A stretch of 43,135 nt of DNA, from positions 1 through 43,135 of the forward strand of contig NZ_JAEEGC010000070.1 of NCBI RefSeq assembly GCF_019207025.1, read 5' to 3'. The notes beneath the pieces were generated by a model that was not told the DNA's origin, searched no databases, and saw only the letters and a list, made by a program, of their open reading frames with translations. Numbering within the stretch: the stretch's first letter is position 1; every line of letters begins with the position of its first letter. This document shows positions 15,789 through 24,795 of this stretch, piece after piece. The position numbers were made by a program, and so were the translations under genes. The stretch is from Clostridium thailandense (GTDB lineage Bacteria; Bacillota; Clostridia; Clostridiales; Clostridiaceae).

Positions 15789-17615
15789 GTGGAAAGAATC
15801 GATGAATATAAAATAACAGAAAAATTTAATTTGAGTATTTGGAAAAATTTCTTTAAATATCTGTATGAGTTTAAAAAAGGTCTTTTTATAATGGCTTTTC
15901 TTATGATTATAGTTGCAGGTATAGATGCTGTGCTGCCCCTTTTAACTAGATACGCTATAGACAATTTTATTGCAAAGAATACTACTGAGGGCTTAAATAC
16001 TTTTGCTATAGTTTATTTTGGAATATTTGCTTTTCAAGCGTTGAATGTTAAATTTTTTATAATGCAAGCAGGAAAAATAGAGACAGATTTAGCCTATCAT
16101 ATAAGACAATTAGGCTTTAAAAGATTGCAGCAACTATCCTTTTCGTACTATGATAACGCTTCAGTGGGATGGTTAATGTCAAGAATGACCTCAGATGTAA
16201 CAAGACTTAGTGAAATAGTTTCCTGGGGATTAATTGATATGGTTTGGGCTGTAGCAATGATGATAGGGTTTGTAGCTATAATGTTATATAACAACGTAGA
16301 ATTAACACTTATAAGTATGGGTGTAGTTCCTGTATTATTTTTTATAGGGATGTTTTTTCAAAGAAAAATTTTAAAATCCTATAGGAAGGTTAGAAAATTA
16401 AATTCACAGATAACAGCGGATTTTAGTGAAGAGGTAGCAGCTGCAAAGACCACTAAGACTTTAGTGCGGGAAGATGAAAATTTAAGAGAGTTTAAAAAAG
16501 ATGCAGATAGCATGAGATACTCATCAGTTAGAGCAGTGATATTTTCATCATTATTTCTACCTATAGTTATATCTATGGGAAGTATTGGAACAGGTTTAGC
16601 ACTTTGGTTTGGCGGCAATAAAGTAATTACAGAAGCTTTAACTTATGGTACCTTTGTAATGTTTATTTCCTATACTATACAGTTTTTTGATCCTCTAAGC
16701 AGATTAGCAGAAACTTTAGCAGAAATGCAAAATGCTCAAGCTTCCGCAGAAAGGGTAATAACTCTTATAGAAACTGAGCCAGATATATGGGATGAGAAGA
16801 GTGTAATAGAAAAGTATGGTGATTTATTTAACGCTAAAAAGGAAAACTGGGAAGAGATTCATGGAGATATAGAATTTAGAAATGTAAGTTTCTCTTATAA
16901 AAATGGAGAAAGAGTACTTCAAAATTTTAATTTAAAGATTAAAAAAGGAGATACTATAGCGTTAGTTGGAGAAACAGGATCAGGAAAGAGTACTATTGTA
17001 AATCTGCTATGTAGATTTTACGAGCCGAATAGTGGAGAAATATTAATCGATGGAAAAGATTATAGGAAGAGATCTCTTTTATGGCTTCAATCAAATTTAG
17101 GTTACGTTCTTCAAAGTCCACATTTATTCAGCGGAACTATTAAGGATAACATTAGATATGGAAAACTTGATGCTAAGCAAGAAGAGATTGAAAAAGCAGC
17201 AAAATTAGTAAATGCTCATGAATTTATTATGAATATGGAAAAAGGATATGATACAGAGGTAGGTGAAGGAGGAGGAAACTTATCTACCGGAGAAAAACAA
17301 CTTATTTCTTTTGCTAGAGCAATTATAGCAAATCCAGCTATTTTTGTATTGGATGAAGCAACTTCCTCTATAGATACAGAAACAGAAAAAATGATAGAAA
17401 ATGCTATAGAAAAAACTTTATCAGGAAGAACAAGCTTTATAATTGCTCATAGGTTGTCTACTATAGTATCAGCAGACAAAATTCTGGTTATAAGAAAAGG
17501 AAAAATAGTAGAGAATGGAAATCATAAGGAACTTTTAAGAAGAAAGGGATATTATTATAGGCTGTATACTAATCAATTACTTCAGGAGAAAGAATTAGAG
17601 AGTAAAAGAATATAA
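15789..17615 (+). CDS. heterodimeric ABC exporter, catalytic-site subunit (BmrD/YheH-like)
   Basis: The 608-residue partner of the preceding half-transporter, with an exporter membrane domain (about 20-320) and an ATPase domain with Walker A GETGSGKS near 394. Walker B has a proper catalytic Glu (LDE, D522-E523), but the signature reads LSTGEKQ (from residue 498) instead of LSGGQ. Together with the D512 of the partner this leaves one working and one degenerate ATP site, as in BmrCD. An earlier GTG at 15780 lies on the AGGAGG site itself, so the GTG at 15789, 8 bases beyond it, is the likely start. Ends just before a long hairpin. Substrate unknown; multidrug export is an inference from family. 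Confidence 0.9.
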   Translation: MERIDEYKITEKFNLSIWKNFFKYLYEFKKGLFIMAFLMIIVAGIDAVLPLLTRYAIDNFIAKNTTEGLNTFAIVYFGIFAFQALNVKFFIMQAGKIETDLAYHIRQLGFKRLQQLSFSYYDNASVGWLMSRMTSDVTRLSEIVSWGLIDMVWAVAMMIGFVAIMLYNNVELTLISMGVVPVLFFIGMFFQRKILKSYRKVRKLNSQITADFSEEVAAAKTTKTLVREDENLREFKKDADSMRYSSVRAVIFSSLFLPIVISMGSIGTGLALWFGGNKVITEALTYGTFVMFISYTIQFFDPLSRLAETLAEMQNAQASAERVITLIETEPDIWDEKSVIEKYGDLFNAKKENWEEIHGDIEFRNVSFSYKNGERVLQNFNLKIKKGDTIALVGETGSGKSTIVNLLCRFYEPNSGEILIDGKDYRKRSLLWLQSNLGYVLQSPHLFSGTIKDNIRYGKLDAKQEEIEKAAKLVNAHEFIMNMEKGYDTEVGEGGGNLSTGEKQLISFARAIIANPAIFVLDEATSSIDTETEKMIENAIEKTLSGRTSFIIAHRLSTIVSADKILVIRKGKIVENGNHKELLRRKGYYYRLYTNQLLQEKELESKRI

Positions 17616-17624
17616 TTAGATTAT

Positions 17625-17918
17625 AGAAGCTGTCGCACTATAGATTTTCACCACCGAAAGTTGACTCATAGGCAGAGAGATGTTTCTAAGCTTCAGCACT
17701 ATAAAAATCTTTTATCAATCTAAAGCTCAACATTTAGAAAATCTAAGAAGTATTTATAAACTCGTACCTCAAATATATAAATACTTTTAAGATTTTCTAA
17801 AATGTTTCGCTAAGATTGACTAAAAAGTTTTTATATGTGCCTTCAGCTTTAAGAACATCTCCTTGCCTATGAGTTAACTTTCTGGTGCTGTTTTCTATAG
17901 TGAGACAGTTCTTTTTTA
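17625..17918 (+). repeat. long-hairpin repeat, copy 2 (full length, with T-tract)
   Basis: Starts 10 bases after the exporter stop. AGAAGCTGTC and CACTATAG pair with CTATAGTG and GACAGTTCT at the far end, followed by TTTTTT, so the whole element can act as one large terminator. The next stem, CGAAAGTTGACTCATAGG, pairs with CCTATGAGTTAACTTTCTGG. Then GATGTTTCTAAGCTTCAG pairs with CTTCAGCTTTAAGAACATC. The inner arms (AATCTAAAG... and ...CTAAGATT) close on an apex containing AAACTCGTACCTCAAATAT, shared with the copy at 31546. No ORF lies inside. With the 100 bases after it, it fills the gap to the next gene. Confidence 0.82.
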
Positions 17919-18023
17919 ATCCATTTATTACATTTTAAAGACCAGTTGCTACAATTTAATTAATTTAAAAAGATAGATTACGATATAAAAGACATAGAGA
18001 AATTTTAATAAAGAGGAGGAGAT

Positions 18024-18908
18024 ATGTACATGAATATAGCTAGTTCATCGCAAAATAGTATTGGACCATCAAAGTCAAGTTATCAAACTAAAGCTAAGTT
18101 AAATGAAAACAATTTAAATAAAAATGAAAAACGTTCAGGAAAGGGTGTTAAAAAAACTATAGGTAATTCTTTGAAAATAAAGAAAAATAAGATTTTGGAA
18201 AACTTGATGGAACAAAAATCTAATTTGATGGATAGAAAAAAAAGTATAATGGAAAACGCTTCAAAAATCAATGAAGATCCAAGAACTACAAAGGATAAAA
18301 TTGAAGAAGTTGATAAGCAAATTGAAGAAATTGATAAACAAATAAGTAAAATTCAGATTGAAGATCAGCGTAAGGCTCTTGGAACTGAAGATAAGGATAA
18401 AGATAAAAAAGCTAAAAAGAAGTCTAATAAAAGTCCTTCAAGTGATGCAGAGGCAAATAAATCATCAGAAGAATTGAATAACATTTTAAGCTTATCAGGT
18501 AGTTTAGCAGAGGTTGCAACCATAAATTCACAAAAAAAATTAAGGACAGGGGAATTAAATGTTTTAGAAGCTGAAATAAGTTTAGATAGGTCAAGAGGAC
18601 GTGATACTACAAAAAAAGAAAAACGTTCTTCTGAATTGAAGGAAAGCATTGAAAACCTTGATGGAAAAATTGGTAAATCTTTAGGAAAGGTAAATAATAA
18701 AATTAAAGAAAATATAGAAAGTGACAGTAAAAATACTGATGTTAATGAGAATGAAAAGACTCAAAGTACAAAAAATAATGGAAATAGCAAACTATCAAAT
18801 AAAGCACTTATAAAACAGAAGAAAGATTCGCATAATATTAAACAATATGATGATAACAAAGATGGCAAAGATAAAGAAGATGGGGAAAAAATAGATGTAA
18901 CTGCGTAG
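18024..18908 (+). CDS. highly charged coiled-coil protein of unknown function
   Basis: I do not recognise this 294-residue protein. It is rich in Lys, Glu, Asp, Ser and Asn and poor in hydrophobic and aromatic residues, with no signal peptide or membrane segment. Two coiled-coil regions are visible: about 55-118 (with IEEVDKQIEEIDKQISKIQ, a heptad-like pattern) and about 165-230. Between and after them are disordered Lys/Ser/Asp-rich stretches. The Ser/Asn-rich start followed by a Q/I/E coil faintly recalls FlxA-like or flagellum-associated small proteins, but no flagellar gene is near. The ATG at 18024 is about 4 bases after GGAGGAG; an in-frame ATG at 18030 is possible. Confidence 0.6.
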   Translation: MYMNIASSSQNSIGPSKSSYQTKAKLNENNLNKNEKRSGKGVKKTIGNSLKIKKNKILENLMEQKSNLMDRKKSIMENASKINEDPRTTKDKIEEVDKQIEEIDKQISKIQIEDQRKALGTEDKDKDKKAKKKSNKSPSSDAEANKSSEELNNILSLSGSLAEVATINSQKKLRTGELNVLEAEISLDRSRGRDTTKKEKRSSELKESIENLDGKIGKSLGKVNNKIKENIESDSKNTDVNENEKTQSTKNNGNSKLSNKALIKQKKDSHNIKQYDDNKDGKDKEDGEKIDVTA

Positions 18909-18915
18909 AACTTTT

Positions 18916-18968
18916 ATAACATACATTTGTTCTTTGGGAACCTTATCCAAAGAATAAATGTATGTTAT
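18916..18968 (+). terminator. 22-bp hairpin between the coiled-coil gene and the LytTR regulator
   Basis: ATAACATACATTT, then TTCTTTGG, pairs with CCAAAGAA, then AAATGTATGTTAT, with one mismatch and a 9-base loop. The stem is symmetric and long. A short T-run (ATTTTT) follows 5 bases later, so it can stop transcription from the left, but it also lies directly before the LytTR ribosome site and could be an operator. Confidence 0.6.
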
Positions 18969-18989
18969 AATCATTTTTGAGGTGATTTT

Positions 18990-19694
18990 ATGTTGAAAAT
19001 AGCTGTTTGTGATGATGAAGATACTCAAAGAAAAGAAATAGCGAGTATGATTGATAAAGTTTTAAATTTAGATTACAAAAGTTATAAAATATTCCAATTT
19101 ATAAATGGGGAACAGCTGGCGGTGTCGCTGTTAGATTTTGATATATATTTTTTAGATATACAAATGGACAATCTAAATGGAATAGAAATAGCAAAAAAAA
19201 TTAGAAGAGAAAATGAAAATGCAATTATTATATTTATAACAGGCATTAAGGATTATGTGTTTGATGCTTTTGATGTAAGAGCTTTTCATTATATTCTAAA
19301 ACCAGTGGATGAAAAAAAGCTTAAAGAGATTTTACATTTAGCATTAAAACAGTTTGATAAGGAAGACAAATTTATCATAGCTAAAACAATAAAACAGACA
19401 AATAAAATCTTTCTTAGGGATATAATGTACATTGAATCAGAAGGAAGAAAGTTAAAAGTACATACTGTTAATGATGTAATTGAGTACTATCATAAGTTAT
19501 CTGAACTTGAGCAGAAGCTTTGTGAGTGTAATTTTTTTAGATGTCACAAAAGCTACATTGTGAATTTGAAGTATGTTGACAGCTATGATAATACTTCTGT
19601 AGTGCTGAAAAATTCGGATAAAATATACATTTCTAAATATAAATTAGGTGATTTCTCCAAAGCTTTTATGTATTATTTAAAAGACGAGGCATAA
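18990..19694 (+). CDS. LytTR-family response regulator (AgrA/VirR-like)
   Basis: A cytoplasmic response regulator of 234 residues. The receiver domain has D8-D9 and phospho-acceptor D56 (YFLDIQMD), the FITG switch region and the Lys in ILKPVD. The C-terminal LytTR DNA-binding domain (about 133-230) shows the family blocks DIMYIESEGRKL and FFRCHKSYIVNLKYV. Ribosome site GAGGTG lies before the ATG. Its stop overlaps the kinase start (TAATG), so the pair is translationally coupled. No AgrD-like peptide or AgrB-like protease gene is adjacent. LytTR regulators bind paired repeats upstream of targets; I cannot assign the targets here. Confidence 0.9.
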   Translation: MLKIAVCDDEDTQRKEIASMIDKVLNLDYKSYKIFQFINGEQLAVSLLDFDIYFLDIQMDNLNGIEIAKKIRRENENAIIIFITGIKDYVFDAFDVRAFHYILKPVDEKKLKEILHLALKQFDKEDKFIIAKTIKQTNKIFLRDIMYIESEGRKLKVHTVNDVIEYYHKLSELEQKLCECNFFRCHKSYIVNLKYVDSYDNTSVVLKNSDKIYISKYKLGDFSKAFMYYLKDEA

Positions 19695-21073
19695 TGAAAA
19701 TGGAAAAACAACAGATTAACGAGATAGTCATTTTTTTATCATCATATTCTACATTACCTATTCAATATGCGGTTGAATACTATTTTTATAGGAGATTTTT
19801 AGGCTTTAAAAATAAAGTTTGGACATTTATCTTAAGTGCTTTATTAATGACAATTATCGATTATATTATGATGAAAACAACATTTGAAATATCTAGAATA
19901 ATTACAGCTGATATAATCTGGATCGCAATTATATCTTTTTTGTGTTATGGAAGTTTTTTGATCAAGTTTTATGCAGTTATTGTTATAAACACAATATCTG
20001 TACTTATTAGTTTAACTTTTTTAACCTTTGATTTTTGGGCTTTACCAAGAGCGCATAATTTCAATATGTCCTTTGAAAGTCATATGATTGTTAATATTGT
20101 AGACATTATTGCTATAGATCTTATACATATTATAATATTGTTTCTATTTTTAAAAAGCATTTCTAAATTATTAAATTTAAAAGAAAAAGTATTAAATTTA
20201 TATGAGAGTTTGTATTTATTAATACCATGCTTAGCAATTTATAGCTTTTCACTTATTTTTTATTATATTCAATCAATTAGAATTGAAAATAAGAAGTATT
20301 ATCTGCCATACATTTTTCCTAAGCTTTATTATGCACTTCCTTTTGTAAGTGCTGCTCTACTAATGGCAATACTGATTGTAGCCTATACCTTTAAAAAGAT
20401 GCTTGAAGGAGAAGAAGAACAGCAAGAAAATATTCTTATGAATCAACAATTTAAATTGCAACTTGCACATAGCAAAAATATTGAGGACATTTATAGTGAA
20501 ATAAGAAGTGTAATACATGATACGAATAATCATCTTGCATGCTTAAGAAGTTTAGCGGAGGCTAATAATATGGAGGCTGTAAAGCGATATCTTCATAATA
20601 TTGGAAAAACAGTAGAAAGGCTTGATTTTACAATAAAAACAGGTAACCCTATAGCAGATGCGGTTATAAATGAAAAATGTAACATAGCAAGAAATGAAGG
20701 GATAGGGTTTAAATGTGATTTTATTATGCCTAAAGAGAGTTTAATAGAACCCATGGATTTATGTATTGTTTTAAGCAATGCTTTAGATAATGCAATTGAG
20801 GCTTGCAGAAAAGTCAAGGATAACAATATTTCTAAAAAAATATGCATAAAATCTTTTATTAGGAATAGGTATTTGATAATGGAAATTTCTAATACCAATA
20901 TAGATAGGCTTCATTATGTTGAAGGCACTATCATTAGTACAAAGCAAGATAAACTTAATCATGGCATTGGTATATCTAATATTAAAACGGCCGCCAGTAA
21001 ATATAATGGAACAGTAGATGTAGTGGAAGAAAACAACAAATTTGTTATTAATATTATGTTTAGGATAAGATAA
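19694..21073 (+). CDS. GHKL-family sensor histidine kinase (AgrC-like), LytTR partner
   Basis: A 459-residue membrane kinase. About six to seven hydrophobic segments fill residues 10-240, followed by a helical linker and a dimerisation helix with phospho-acceptor H275 in VIHDTNNHL. The ATPase domain of the GHKL/HATPase_c_5 type shows NALDNAIEAC (N box) and GIGISNIK near the end. This architecture is that of AgrC-like peptide-sensing kinases, but no peptide precursor gene is visible nearby. The start overlaps the regulator stop by one base. The glycogen operon begins about 200 bases downstream on the same strand; control of it by this system is possible but unproven. Confidence 0.88.
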   Translation: MKMEKQQINEIVIFLSSYSTLPIQYAVEYYFYRRFLGFKNKVWTFILSALLMTIIDYIMMKTTFEISRIITADIIWIAIISFLCYGSFLIKFYAVIVINTISVLISLTFLTFDFWALPRAHNFNMSFESHMIVNIVDIIAIDLIHIIILFLFLKSISKLLNLKEKVLNLYESLYLLIPCLAIYSFSLIFYYIQSIRIENKKYYLPYIFPKLYYALPFVSAALLMAILIVAYTFKKMLEGEEEQQENILMNQQFKLQLAHSKNIEDIYSEIRSVIHDTNNHLACLRSLAEANNMEAVKRYLHNIGKTVERLDFTIKTGNPIADAVINEKCNIARNEGIGFKCDFIMPKESLIEPMDLCIVLSNALDNAIEACRKVKDNNISKKICIKSFIRNRYLIMEISNTNIDRLHYVEGTIISTKQDKLNHGIGISNIKTAASKYNGTVDVVEENNKFVINIMFRIR

Positions 21074-21279
21074 TAAATAACGAGATATAATGCAGTTTTT
21101 CTATAGAATACATAACAAATTAAGGTGAATTGTATAAGAGGAAACATTTTCATCTTAAAATTACGTAACTATCCTGCAATTATGAATATTATTAATAATT
21201 CTAGAAGGTAAAAGGAAAGTTTTGTAGAATTAATGAATAAATAGCAATATTTTTATTATTTTTTTAAGGGGTAAAAGGT

Positions 21280-23310
21280 ATGAGGGTAAAAAATAAGGTA
21301 AAGGCAAGTGGTTTAAGAATTAAGGAAACAAGTGATAGAATCAGTAAGCGTAAAATTAAAAGCAATAAACCTTTTATATCAAATTATGATATTCACCTTT
21401 TCCATGAAGGGACCCACTATAAGTGCTATAGTTTTATGGGAGCACATTATGTAAGAGAAGGAATACTATGGGGAGTAAGATTTACTACATGGGCTCCGAA
21501 GGCCAAAGAAGTGAGGGTTGTAGGTGAATTTAACAACTGGGAATCTAAAGAAAAACACTCTTTTAAAAGATTGACTAAGGAAGGTTTATGGAGTTTATTT
21601 GTTCCAGGATTAAAAGAAAATTTTATTTATAAATATGAAATAACTCATGAGAATGAAAAAAAGGTCTTAAAGGCAGATCCTTATGGGACCTATAGTGAGA
21701 AAAGACCCAATACGGCCTCTAGATTTTTAAAAAAATTAAGCTTTATATGGAAAGATAAAAAATGGTTAGAACATAGAAAATTCCAAAATATGTATGAAAG
21801 CCCAATAAACATTTATGAAGTACATTTAGGTTCATGGAGAAGAAACAAAGATGGAGAGTTTTTAAATTATAAAGAAATAGGAGAAGCATTAGCTTCTTAT
21901 GCTAAAAGTATGGGATATACTCATGTAGAGTTAATGCCAATAATGGAACACCCTTTAGATGATTCGTGGGGATATCAGCTAACTGGATATTATTCTGTTA
22001 CCAGCAGATACGGAGACATATATGATTTTAAATACTTAGTAAATATTCTGCATAAGGCAGGTATAGGAGTCATACTGGATTGGGTTCCAGGACATTTTTG
22101 TAAGGATGAACATGGACTTTATAGATTTGATGGGACACCTACCTATGAATATTCAGATATGAATAAATCAGAAAACAGGGGGTGGGGAGCTGCAAATTTC
22201 GATTTAGGAAGACCAGAAGTAAAAAGTTTTCTTATATCAAATGCACTATTTTGGCTTAGGGAATATCATGTTGATGGATTAAGAGTGGATGCAGTAGCAA
22301 ATATGCTTTATCTTGATTATGATAGAAAACAGGGTGAATGGACACCAAACAAATACGGCGGCAATGAAAATCTTGAAGCTATACAATTCTTCAAAGAATT
22401 AAATACTGCTCTATTTAGAGAATTCCCAAACCTATTAATGATTGCAGAAGAATCCACTTCATGGCCTATGATAACTAAACCATCTAATATAGGTGGTTTA
22501 GGCTTTAATTTTAAATGGAATATGGGATGGATGAATGATGTCTTAGAATATATAAGTATGGATCCATTGTATAGAAAGTATAATCATAATTATGTAACTT
22601 TTTCTATGATGTATAACTACTCTGAAAATTTTATATTGCCAATATCTCATGACGAGGTAGTACATGGCAAGAAATCTTTAGTAAATAAAATGTGGGGGAA
22701 TTATAAGGATAAGTTCTCGGGTTTAAGGGTGTTTATGACTTATATGTTTACCCATCCTGGCAAAAAAACTACATTTATGGGAACGGAGTTTGCCCAATTT
22801 ATAGAATGGAGACATTATGAAGAATTGGAGTGGAACCTTATTGAAGAGGTTGAAATGAACAGAATAACCCATAGTTTCTTTAAAAACTTGAATAGACTAT
22901 ATAGAGAAGAGAAGGCTCTATGGATATATGATCACAAACCAGAAGGATTTCAGTGGATAGACGCAGATAACTCTAATCAAAGTATTATAGTTTTTATAAG
23001 AAAGACAAACAAACCAAAAGAAACTTTAATAGTTATGTGTAATTTTACTCCTGTTAGTTATTCAAATTATAAAGTTGGTGTTCCATATTTAGGAGAATAT
23101 GAGGAGATTTTTAATACAGACAGTAAAGAATATGCAGGATCTGGACAGTTAACGAAAAGCATAATTCAATCAAAAGATGAACCTTGGCATAACCAGCTTT
23201 ATAATATGAAAATTGATATACCACCAATGGCAGCAATTATATTTAAAGCTAATAAAATTCATGAAATGAAGATAAATAGAAGTGAAGAAAAAGATAAACA
23301 GCGGTATTAA
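21280..23310 (+). CDS. glgB: 1,4-alpha-glucan branching enzyme
   Basis: Creates alpha-1,6 branches in glycogen in the cytoplasm. The 676-residue protein has an N-terminal CBM48 domain (about 40-150, with TTWAPKAKEVRVVGEFNNW) and a GH13 barrel: ELMPIMEHPLDDSWGYQ, nucleophile D336 in GLRVDAVANM, acid E390 in MIAEES and ISHDEVVHG near 455. A C-terminal beta domain closes it. The first about 35 residues are basic and not typical. The ATG has AAAAGG with AAGGGG before it. First gene of the glycogen operon; the gap to glgA is 22 bases. No convincing promoter was identified in the 200 bases upstream. Confidence 0.95.
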   Translation: MRVKNKVKASGLRIKETSDRISKRKIKSNKPFISNYDIHLFHEGTHYKCYSFMGAHYVREGILWGVRFTTWAPKAKEVRVVGEFNNWESKEKHSFKRLTKEGLWSLFVPGLKENFIYKYEITHENEKKVLKADPYGTYSEKRPNTASRFLKKLSFIWKDKKWLEHRKFQNMYESPINIYEVHLGSWRRNKDGEFLNYKEIGEALASYAKSMGYTHVELMPIMEHPLDDSWGYQLTGYYSVTSRYGDIYDFKYLVNILHKAGIGVILDWVPGHFCKDEHGLYRFDGTPTYEYSDMNKSENRGWGAANFDLGRPEVKSFLISNALFWLREYHVDGLRVDAVANMLYLDYDRKQGEWTPNKYGGNENLEAIQFFKELNTALFREFPNLLMIAEESTSWPMITKPSNIGGLGFNFKWNMGWMNDVLEYISMDPLYRKYNHNYVTFSMMYNYSENFILPISHDEVVHGKKSLVNKMWGNYKDKFSGLRVFMTYMFTHPGKKTTFMGTEFAQFIEWRHYEELEWNLIEEVEMNRITHSFFKNLNRLYREEKALWIYDHKPEGFQWIDADNSNQSIIVFIRKTNKPKETLIVMCNFTPVSYSNYKVGVPYLGEYEEIFNTDSKEYAGSGQLTKSIIQSKDEPWHNQLYNMKIDIPPMAAIIFKANKIHEMKINRSEEKDKQRY

Positions 23311-23332
23311 AAAGTGAAGGAGGATTGAGCAA

Positions 23333-24760
23333 ATGAAAATATTATTTGTAGCGTCAGAAGCGGAGCCTTTTATAAAAACAGGTGGTTTGGCAGATGTAGC
23401 CCAGGCACTTCCTAAATACCTTGAAAATTTGGACATAGAAGTCAGAGTTGTAATACCAAAATACAAAAATATAAAATATGATCCTAAATATACGGTGAGC
23501 TTTAAAAAGAGTTTTACAGTACCTGTAGGTTGGAGAAATCAATACTGTGGAGTATTTGAAGCTGAAGTGGAGGAAGTTAAATACTATTTTATAGATAACG
23601 AGTATTACTTCCTGAGGGATACTTTATACGGACACTATGATGATGGAGAGAGATTTGCATTTTTTGATAGAGCAGTGCTTATGATGCTAAAGGAACTAGA
23701 TTGGAAGCCAGATGTTATACATTGTAATGACTGGCATACGGGAATGATACCTGTATTATATAAACTTCAATATGAAAAAGAAGATTTTTATAAGAACATA
23801 AGGGTGCTATATAGCATACATAATATATTATTCCAAGGAAATTATGATCCAAAGATACTTGGTGAACTTTTCGGATATAGCGAAGATATATACAAAAATG
23901 GTAGTGTAGAGTTGAATGGCGCAGTAAGCTTTATGAAGGGTGGAATAAATTATAGTGATAAAATATCCACTGTTAGCACTACCTATGCTAAGGAACTTCA
24001 AACTCCTCAATTTGGAGAAAAATTAGATGGTCTACTGCGAAGAAGAGCAGCCGATCTTTCAGGAATAGTAAATGGAATAGATTATGATATTTTCAACCCA
24101 GAAAAAGACGATTTAATATATAAAAAATACAGTAAGTATAACTTAAAGGACAAGGGATTTAATAAAAGGAAGCTCCAGATGGAACTTGGACTTAGAGTAA
24201 GTGAAAATACTCCTATGATTGGAATAGTTTCAAGACTAACTCCACAAAAAGGAATGGATTTAGTGAAGGAGATAGGAGAGGAATTTTTAAAGAGAGATAT
24301 ACAGTTAGTTGTATTAGGTACTGGTGACAGTGAATACGAAGATTATTTTAGATATCTTGGGAAAAAATATCCAGACAAAGTGTCTGCAAATATATTTTTT
24401 GATAATTCACTGTCGCATAAGATATATGCAGCTTCGGACATATTCCTAATGCCATCTTTGTTCGAACCTTGCGGACTAGGTCAGCTCATAGCACTTAGAT
24501 ATGGAACATTGCCTATAGTAAGAGAAACTGGTGGGTTAAGAGATACTATTAAGCCATACAATAGGTTTACAGGAGAAGGAAATGGCTTTAGTTTTACCTA
24601 CTATAATGCACATGATTTGTTTTATGTAATGGAAATGACCCTGCAATACTATAAGAATAAATATCTTTGGAAAACAATAGTTATCAAAGCTATGGAAAGT
24701 GACAATAGTTGGAACAAATCTGCTAAGAGGTATAAAGAATTATATGAAAGTATGTTTTAG
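23333..24760 (+). CDS. glgA: glycogen synthase (ADP-glucose dependent)
   Basis: Extends alpha-1,4-glucan from ADP-glucose (GT5 family, cytoplasm). The 475-residue protein has the family N-terminus with the ADP-glucose-binding K15-T-G-G-L motif, [11 protein letters not shown] near 123, [11 protein letters not shown] near 246 and, in the second Rossmann domain, [11 protein letters not shown] and [12 protein letters not shown] with the catalytic-site Glu, then ETGGLRDT. Length is normal. Start supported by GGAGG 9 bases before ATG. It lies between glgB and glgP in the operon. Confidence 0.96.
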   Translation: MKILFVASEAEPFIKTGGLADVAQALPKYLENLDIEVRVVIPKYKNIKYDPKYTVSFKKSFTVPVGWRNQYCGVFEAEVEEVKYYFIDNEYYFLRDTLYGHYDDGERFAFFDRAVLMMLKELDWKPDVIHCNDWHTGMIPVLYKLQYEKEDFYKNIRVLYSIHNILFQGNYDPKILGELFGYSEDIYKNGSVELNGAVSFMKGGINYSDKISTVSTTYAKELQTPQFGEKLDGLLRRRAADLSGIVNGIDYDIFNPEKDDLIYKKYSKYNLKDKGFNKRKLQMELGLRVSENTPMIGIVSRLTPQKGMDLVKEIGEEFLKRDIQLVVLGTGDSEYEDYFRYLGKKYPDKVSANIFFDNSLSHKIYAASDIFLMPSLFEPCGLGQLIALRYGTLPIVRETGGLRDTIKPYNRFTGEGNGFSFTYYNAHDLFYVMEMTLQYYKNKYLWKTIVIKAMESDNSWNKSAKRYKELYESMF

Positions 24761-24795
24761 AATACCTTAACACGGAGCTAGTAGGAGGAGTGAAT

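Noticed and set aside
17625..17918. Hairpin repeat as a transposon-derived MITE
   Set aside because: No transposase-like ORF, no visible target duplication, and copies keep one orientation after stop codons with matched arm changes. Not fully excluded without genome data.
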